Part shown: in pieces, positions 57,162-64,000 of the stretch
Layout of the letters: each line of letters starts with the position of its first letter
Position numbering within the stretch: the first letter of the stretch is position 1
Source of the DNA: Hordeum vulgare subsp. vulgare
Lineage: Eukaryota > Streptophyta > Magnoliopsida > Poales > Poaceae
Direction of reading: 5' to 3'
Length of the DNA: 64,000 nucleotides
Assembly (NCBI RefSeq): GCF_904849725.1
Contig: NC_058524.1
Location: forward strand, 487,637,763-487,701,762
Notes under the pieces: generated by a model
Told to the model about the DNA's origin: nothing
Database searches by the model: none
What the model saw: only the letters and a program-made list of their open reading frames with translations
Made by a program: the position numbers and the translations under genes

Positions 57162-58230
57162 TCACTTCGCGGCAGTTGATGAAGAGCCGTGATGCTTCTT
57201 GGGAGTAGTCTTCTTCCTTGGACCGGTAGCAGTGTCGAGCTGTTCTTCATCAGTTTCAGCAGCGCGGAATGAAGAAAAGGAGCTGTCTTCAAGGTCTGGC
57301 ACTGGAATAGGCCTGAACTTCTTCTTGGGAGGCCACGACCATTCAAAGTCTCGCTCAAAGTCCATTTCTTCAAGCTCAGTCCGAGTCTTCAGATGTGCAA
57401 GTGTAGCCCAGGTGCGATCAAAAACCTCATGCAGATAGTGATGGTTGAGCTTCACAGAGTTCTGTGTTTCAGTGAGGGTTTTCACAATGGCACCAAACTG
57501 GCGTTTGACCCACTTGTGATTGCGATCCACCTTCTGGTGAAGACTGAGGAGGAGCTCTCTTGTATTCATCACCCGAGGAGGAACGGGGCTTGCCGGACGA
57601 GTCTCAGTGTCATCCCATGAAGAATAAGCTTTTGGCTCTCTGAACTGGCCATCAAGGGCCTACTGCCTTCTTCAATCACAGATTTGCCTTTTCCTTCAAT
57701 GGACTCGAAAGTCTTCTTGTTGACCCGGATAGGAGGCATATAACCAACATGGTTTTGGAAATCAGCGTGGAAGTTGATGCCTGTCCTTGACCTGATGAAT
57801 CTCATGATCCATGGGACATATATCTTGTGATCAAAAGGACACATAGCATTGTCGGCCAAAGTCCTCAAGAAGAAATCATGGATATTTATAGGAATACCAT
57901 GAATGATGTTGAATAGGATATTCTTCATGAGGCCTACAACATCTTCTTCATCATCATGGCCTTTGATCGGCGCGAGCACACTGTAGAGGATTCTGTAAAC
58001 TGATCTGGGTGTGTACTTGAGCCCGTGGACGAGGAAGGTTGTTCTTGGAGATTTTCCTTCAGCCAATGGTTTCATGAGGACTTCCATCATCCCATTTGGC
58101 AGCTCACGCTCACCATAAAGCTTCACAGCCTCATCTGAGGGAATTGGTACAGGGAGTTCACGGAGAAGCTCAGTAGCACGCGCCTTGTAGTGAGTGTTTT
58201 GTGTCATCGAGTCAAACACCCAAGTGTTAA
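57162..58230 (-). pseudogene. Extra ORF of F, C-terminal duplicate
   Basis: Matches residues of the ORF at 60182-61240, from the sequence next to ELLRELPVPIPSDEAVKLYG through LMKNILFNIIHGIPINIHDF to KKTTPKKHHGSSSTAAK. A lost base near 57660 splits it into two phases (58219-57569 and 57572-57162). Its N-terminal half is absent. Confidence 0.8.
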
Positions 58231-58233
58231 TAT

Positions 58234-59649
58234 CTCAAAGTGCGTTATATCGACTAGAGGGGGGGTGAATAGGAGATTTTAAGAATTTCATCACTAAGGA
58301 AATTCCTTTTGAGGAAATTCCTCACTGATGACTAACTTACAGCGGAAATAGTAAAGGATCAGACGTGCAAACGTTCACAACAGCAGTATTACAGAGTGAA
58401 GAATATGAAAATAGATTGCACAGTAAGCAGGCACGCAGAATACAGATGATGATTAACTATTGTGAAGAATTTGGGGTTGAGGAAATTCAGAGAAAGTCTT
58501 CAGCAAATTCTTCAAACAGTCGCAGTGAAAGTCATCAACACATAATACAGAGAAAGCAAAGAGTTGAGGAATTAGAACCCGATTCTCATAGAAGACAGTC
58601 GTTGATGACCCAGTTCCAACTGCTGTGACAATTGTACATCTGGTTTGGAGTGGCTTGGTATTGAAACCAAAGGACACCAAGTCCCGGGACACACAGTCCC
58701 TACCGTATTCTCCTTGAGCTAAGGACACACAGTCCTCGCCCAACACTCGTGGTAAGTCTTCAGGGCAGACTTCCAAACCCTCACAAACTTGGTCACCCGG
58801 CGATCCACAATTGACTGCTGGATTGCTCTAGACCATGACGCCTAACCGTATGGAGGATGCACAGTCCTCAAAGGTAAAAGGCTTCAGTCCCACACAGGAA
58901 CAACTTCTTCAGTGATGCTCATTCACTAGGTTTGGTTTGTGGTTTCGGTGTATGGTGTATTTCCTCACTGATGAATTACTCTCGAAGGCTCTGAGGAATT
59001 TGGGTTGCTCTTATGACAAGTGTCAGTTTCTAATGGAGCAGCCAACCAGCTAGTCGTTGTGGGGGTGGCTATTTATAGCCTGGGAGCATCCCGACATGAT
59101 TTGACACTAATGCCCTTAAATAATATGACCGTTGGAGTGGATAAGACCAGTGACTTGGCGTGGTTATCGAAACGGTCGGGACCCTCAACTGTGAGAGTCC
59201 TCATGTCACTCATATTCCTCACTTGAGGCTTTTGGTAGGATTAGGCTTGGGTTGAGCATCATGAGGAAATTCATTCCATAGTGTAACTTTGACCCCCTTT
59301 AACAGTACGATGTTCCTATTACTCAAATGCGAAGAAAGTAAAACAGAAAGTGTAAATCTTCATGCTTCAAATTCTTCAGAGTGATTTTCTTCAGGACACA
59401 TCGGACTTCTCAATATCAGTATCTTCATGAGGAATATCAATTTTATCGCAGATTCCTCGCGATTCATTTCTTCAGCTTCAGACCATTTTCTTCAACTAAA
59501 GGCATACATTTTTAGGGGTCGATATTCTTCAAATATCTCAAACTCCTCAATGACTTATAGATCCTGTGTACACTCACAAACACATTAGATACTTAACCTA
59601 TAAGTCTTCAAACCACCAAAATCACTAAGGGGCACTAGATGCACTTACA
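58234..59649 (-). repeat. LTR 2 of Copia complex F (1416 bp)
   Basis: Very like LTR 1. Its outer terminus reads tcaaagtg instead of tgaaagtg, so the terminal dinucleotide is altered. TATA-like ctatttatag at about 59068-59077. Confidence 0.88.
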
Positions 59650-62600
59650 ATCTCCCCCTTTTTGGTGGTTGATGACAATTAGGTTAAGTCTTCAACAGGG
59701 ATCAAAAATATGAAGTGTAAATACTCATTTGAGGAATTTGAAATCAAGATTCAGAGAGAATCCCCCTGAAGATGTGCATATCTTGGGGATTTTGCTTTTC
59801 ATAGAAAATGCACATTGATGATTTATATCATGGAGATCTCCCCCTGAGTCTTGCAAATCATGCATACATATAACATATCATATGAAGAAAATGAATATGC
59901 ATGATGACAAATGGTATCTCACGAATTCCAGCATGCGTGCATTATAACTTGAGGAATAAGCATGCGAAGAAAAACGTTCAAAAGCGTTAGAGTACCATCG
60001 GGCTTAAGTTACAACTCATTACATAAAAACTTCAGAAGAGCCAAGAGTTCGTAACTTAAATATAGTTCATAAGTTCATAAGCCCCAAAAATATCCCGCTT
60101 GAAGACTAACTCTCAAGTTTCTCCCCGTTTGTCATCAAGTGACAAAAAGGGACAAACTGAGGACTAACGTTTCTGAAGACTTCACTTCGCGGCAGTTGAT
60201 GAAGAGCCGTGATGCTTCTTGGGAGTAGTCTTCTTCCTTGGACCGGTAGCAGTGTCGAGTTGTTCTTCATTAGTTTCAGCACTGCGGAATGAAGAAAAGG
60301 AGCTGTCTTCAAGGTCTGGCACTGGAATGGGCCTGAACTTTCTCTTGGGAGGCCACGACCAGTCAAAGTCCTGCTCAAAGTTCATTTCTTCAAGCTCAGT
60401 CTGGGTCTTGAGATGTGCAAGTGTAGCCCAGGTGCGATCGAAAACCTCATGCAGATAGTGATGATTAAGCTTCATAGTGTTCTGAGTGTCAGTGAGGGTT
60501 TTCACAATGGCACCAAACTGGCGTTTGACCCATTTGTGGTTGTGATCCACCTTCTGGTGAAGACTGAGGAGGAGCTCTTTGGTGTTCAGCACGCGAGGAG
60601 GAACAAGGCTTGCTGGACGAGTTTCAGTATCGTCCCATGAAGAATATGCTTCTGGCTCTTTGAACTGGCCATCAAGGGGCCTGCTGCCTTCTTCAATCAC
60701 AGATTTTCCTTCTCCTTCGATGGGCTTGAAAGTCTTCTTGTTGACCCGGATAGGAGGCATATAACCCATGTGGTTTTGGAAATCAGCATGGAAATTGATG
60801 CATGTCCTTGTCCTGATGAATCTCATGATCCACGGGGCATAAATCTTGTGATCATAGGGGCACATTGCATTGTCGGCCAAAGTCCTCAAGAAGAAATCAT
60901 GGATATTAATAGGAATACCGGGAATGATGTTGAACAGGATATTCTTCATGAGGCCTACAACAGCTTCTTCATCGTCATGGCCTTTGATTGGCGCGAGCAC
61001 ACTGTAGAGGATTCTGTAGACAGACCGGGGTGTGTACTTGAGCTCATGGACGAGGAATGTGGTTCTTGAGGGTTTTCCTGCAGCCAAAGGCTTCATGAGG
61101 ACTTCCATCATTCCATTTGGTAGCTCACGCTCACCATAAAGCTTCACTGCCCCATCTGAAGGAATTGGTACGGGCAGTTCTCTGAGGAGTTCAGAGGCAG
61201 GGGCTTTATAGTGAGTACTTTGGGACATCCAGTCAAACACCCAAGTGTTGATGTCATCAGCGTTGCCAGATATGTGCAGAGTGGCATAGAACTGAAGAAT
61301 AAGCTCACTATTCCAGTCTAATATGTCTGAGCACATAGGGAGCAAACCTGCATCGTGGAGTACATTGAGGACTGGTTCCAGGCAGGGTATTGCTTCAAGC
61401 TCAACATGAGGAATATGCCTGTGCTGGAATATCTTGTTTCGTCCACAGAGCACAGAGGCATAGTAGTTCATCTGAGTCCTTGTCCAAAACTTCAGATGCC
61501 TCATTTGAGGCTTGTCAGAAGGGTTCTCGCTGATGAAATACATGCGTTCTTCAAAGAAATCTTCTTTCTGAAACTTCGGACGCTTGGAGAATGGCTGGCG
61601 CTGAACTGGCTTGAGATTTTGCTGAGGAATGGGGGAGGAGACAACCATGGCAGTCTCTGGGTTGAGCACAATGAATTCATTGTCTTGGGGGGGGGTACAT
61701 TTTCTTCAGCATTTTCTTCAAGTTGAGGAATTTCATCAGCTGGTACTTCTTGCTGGGGAGATGATGCTTGCTCTGGTTGAGCTTCAGGCTGAGGAATTTC
61801 TGCTTCTTTCTCAGTTTGAGGAGTTGGGTCAGCCTGTTCAGAATGAGGAGTCTGCTCAGAATGTGCATTTTCCTCAGCTTGTTTTTCTTCAGCTGGCTTT
61901 GTGGCAGAAGCAGTTTCATCAGCTGGTGCTGCTGATGCTTGAGCAGTCTCTGTCTGAGGAATAAGAGGTTGAGGACTGTCATCAATCTGGATTTCCTCAT
62001 CAGTGTGTTCCTCAGAGGCGACATCCTTCATTTCCTCATCTTCCCTTGTAGTTGGGTCATCAATGACGACCATCTCATATGAAGGGGCGACATTTAGAGG
62101 CACTCGGTCCAGAGGGGCAGATTCTTCAGTTTCTTTGTGACGCTTTGCCTCTGTCTCTTCTACTGCTGAGGAGACTTTTCTCTTCTTTGCTTCCTTTTCA
62201 GCAGCCCTTGTTTTCTTCACGTCTGATGTAGATGGAATTATCTTCTTCACCTTTGAAGCTTGTGGTGAAGGTGTTCTTTCTGCAGATTCTTCAGCTGGAA
62301 GTGAAGAACCAGCTGGAACAGAGTCATCAGCCTGCTTTCATGAAGCAGCTGGATCAGGAGCAGTCTCATCAGTGTTTGCAATTTCATCAATTGTAGTTTC
62401 CGTGATGATTTCTTCAAAGGCCGGTTCATCAACACGGCGCTCTACGTGTTCTTCCTCTACTTGAGGAGTTTCCTCCTCATCAGGAGATGCATCTGCTGGC
62501 TGCTCAGCCACGGGTTGAGGAGTTGGTGCTGGTGGTGGTTTTCTCTTGTTGTAGTCATCAACAACACTAGTGGCTAGCTTGATGAAATTGCGCTTGATGC

Positions 62601-64000
62601 TTTTGCGATCTAACAGCTTGTCATACTTGTCAGTCAATACTTGCAGCTCTAACTGGGTTGACACTAGTGCATCAGGAGTCAGCTTGAGGAGATTCTGCTT
62701 GAGGAATTTCTCCTTTTTGGCCTATGCAACCTTTGCCTGCCTGGCCTGCTGTTCTTTCCACTTGGCTTCATTTATGAAGGTGGCGACCATGTGACTGATG
62801 CCAGGAGGAAGTTTCAAATCATCAATGGGAGTGTTTGGGTCCTCATACCATATATTGATGTAGTCAAGGAGGACCTTGGGGTCCATGGCCAGAGGAATAG
62901 CACTGCCTGATGCTTGAGCAACCCATTCTTGCTTGTTTCTGATGATGGCTTGCAGGGTTTCAGCATGATATTCATCACTTCCCTCTGATGCAGACGGGAC
63001 TGCGATGATTTTGCTGGGGCTGGGCAGAGGTGCACGTTCAGTAGTTGTCAAAGTCTTCACAAGTGGTGTTGAAGACTTTGTCTCCGAGCTAGTTGCAGCT
63101 GGGAGTGAGGAGCTGGAGCTGGCGGTCGTAGGCTTCACGACATGCTTCTGTACTGGTTTCTCTTGAGGTTTTGGAGGTGGAGCTGAGGATTTTGGTGCAG
63201 AGGAGATTGTGACAGAAGCCTGAGCAGACTTCTCTTGAGGCTTTGGAGCCCTTTGCTTTGATGGCACAGACTGCGTGTGAGGAATTTCTGAGCCTGAGGT
63301 TTCTGCCGCTGAGGAATTAGCAGCACCGAAGGCAGCAGCTGAGGATTCATTAAATTTCCTCACTGCAGCTTCTTCTTGCTTCTTGAGCTTGGCCAGATGC
63401 TTTTCCTTTTCATCTGGATAGTCATCAATGGTCTTGAGGCTTGATGGATGAGCTACTTGATGATCCTCAAGTGGGGCCCTTCTGCCAGGAGGCTTCAAAG
63501 CGAATTTCTTCGCATATTTGGGAGTCACAAACCTATACTCCTTCTATTCCTTCGCCCATCGGCGTTCAATATTCTGCAGCCTTATCTTTCTCTTGGCCAT
63601 TGTCTCATGTTCATCAGGCGTACAGTAGTCCAATTATATGTCCTCAGGGATATCAGCAGCTGTGTTCTGCTCCAGTTTCTTTCCTCCCTTCCTCCATTTT
63701 CTTCAGTTGAGGAATTTGCTGATGATTTTGAATTCTTGAGGATTCTGATGAGCCTTGAAGAGTTTCTTCCAGAAACGCTGCAAATGAGTTAATGTGATGA
63801 GAACCGAGAGATTCATCAGCTGACATGTGTGTACCTGTGAACAGAGTATAGTTGCGAGGAATTTGGAGAGGTCATATGCGTTCTCAGATTGGAAGAAAAT
63901 GAAAAAGTTTGACAGTTTGAGGAATATAACCAGTGTTTGAGGAATTTTCCTAAGCATACTGTTCTTGGGTTCCAGAGTTGTACAGATCCGAAAATTCGCA
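59650..64000 (-). mobile_element. Interior of Copia element F, 3' part
   Basis: From the polypurine tract (59650-59667) to the window end. On minus it contains the end of a Copia interior: the extra ORF, its 3' untranslated part (59668-60181) and its N-terminal part up to the right edge. RT and RNase H would lie to the right, outside the window. Confidence 0.8.
60182..63720 (-). pseudogene. Extra ORF of Copia F
   Basis: Basic N-terminus (FALKPPGRRAPLEDHQVAHP, from about 63528), a long Ala/Ser/Pro/Glu-rich disordered part (KPQEKSAQASVTIS, PQTEKEAEIPQPEAQPEQ), then from 61669 a 495-codon globular part with MRHLKFWTRTQMNYYASVLC, LQFYATLHISGNADDINTW, LMKNILFNIIPGIPINIHDF and a Lys/Ser-rich end. 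Two in-frame stops (62722-62724 TAG, 62338-62340 TGA) and a frameshift at the G(10) run 61687-61696 break it. It is the counterpart of the extra ORF of Copia A (shared FYAT block and position) but longer. No membrane segment or signal peptide. Function unknown. Confidence 0.65.

Larger units (their letters stand above)
56630..58233 (-). mobile_element. Partial interior between the two F LTRs
   Basis: A near-identical copy of 59650-61254. It carries the C-terminal part of the extra ORF (58219-57162) with one base missing near 57660. It ends at 58233, in the middle of that ORF, where LTR 2 begins. Confidence 0.85.

Overview
This 64 kb window looks like intergenic DNA from a large grass genome, most likely a Triticeae (wheat, barley or Aegilops type). 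Evidence is the near-complete filling by nested LTR retrotransposons and CACTA DNA transposons, and an Angela/BARE1-like Copia LTR that I recognise from memory. No intact host gene was found, and no bacterial features, rRNA or tRNA genes. The only host-like coding sequence is captured fragments inside one CACTA transposon. Family names are from recognition, not a database search; coordinates of LTRs, target-site duplications (TSDs), primer-binding sites (PBSs) and motifs were read from the sequence.

Layout, left to right. 1-1164 is the end of an unnamed LTR, inserted in an Athila-like LTR (1165-2630, minus). 2631-7699 is a non-autonomous Athila-like Gypsy element (B, minus) whose LTR is cut at 7699/7700 by a second Athila-like element in plus orientation (C; LTR 7700-9127, interior to 9314, another interior piece at about 54760-55215). 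Between the two pieces of C lies a Ty3/Gypsy element (D, minus; from 9315 to about 52850), itself split by four insertions: a CACTA element (10301-17765, TSD tgt); a long Copia element of SIRE/Maximus type (A, 17969-38555, minus, TSD cttga), which in turn holds an Angela-like Copia (23624-32530, plus, TSD gcatg); a non-autonomous Athila-like element (E, 41818-50920, minus, TSD atgac); and, at D's right end, a one-ended CACTA (from 52851). From 55216 to the window end is another SIRE/Maximus-type Copia complex (F, minus) with a repeated LTR plus partial interior.

How the parts work: Angela retains gag, protease, integrase, RT and RNase H in one frame broken by three stops and a late frameshift. 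Copia A and F have an extra ORF between RNase H and the 3' LTR (for F, only this part is in the window). In A this ORF is preceded by a TATA box and an array of GGACGTCC palindromes that mirrors the array upstream of the TATA box in A's own LTRs, suggesting an internal promoter. Element E has gag and protease but no visible RT or integrase, so it would need enzymes from other elements. The CACTA at 10301-17765 has intact ends and a perfect 3-bp TSD but no recognisable transposase; it carries fragments resembling a TH1-like protein, a receptor-like kinase (with an apparent intron) and a FAR1-related protein.

The nesting gives a relative order of insertion: B, then C, then D, then A, then Angela (youngest in that chain). 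Most protein-coding stretches are broken by stops or small frameshifts and are annotated as pseudogenes.
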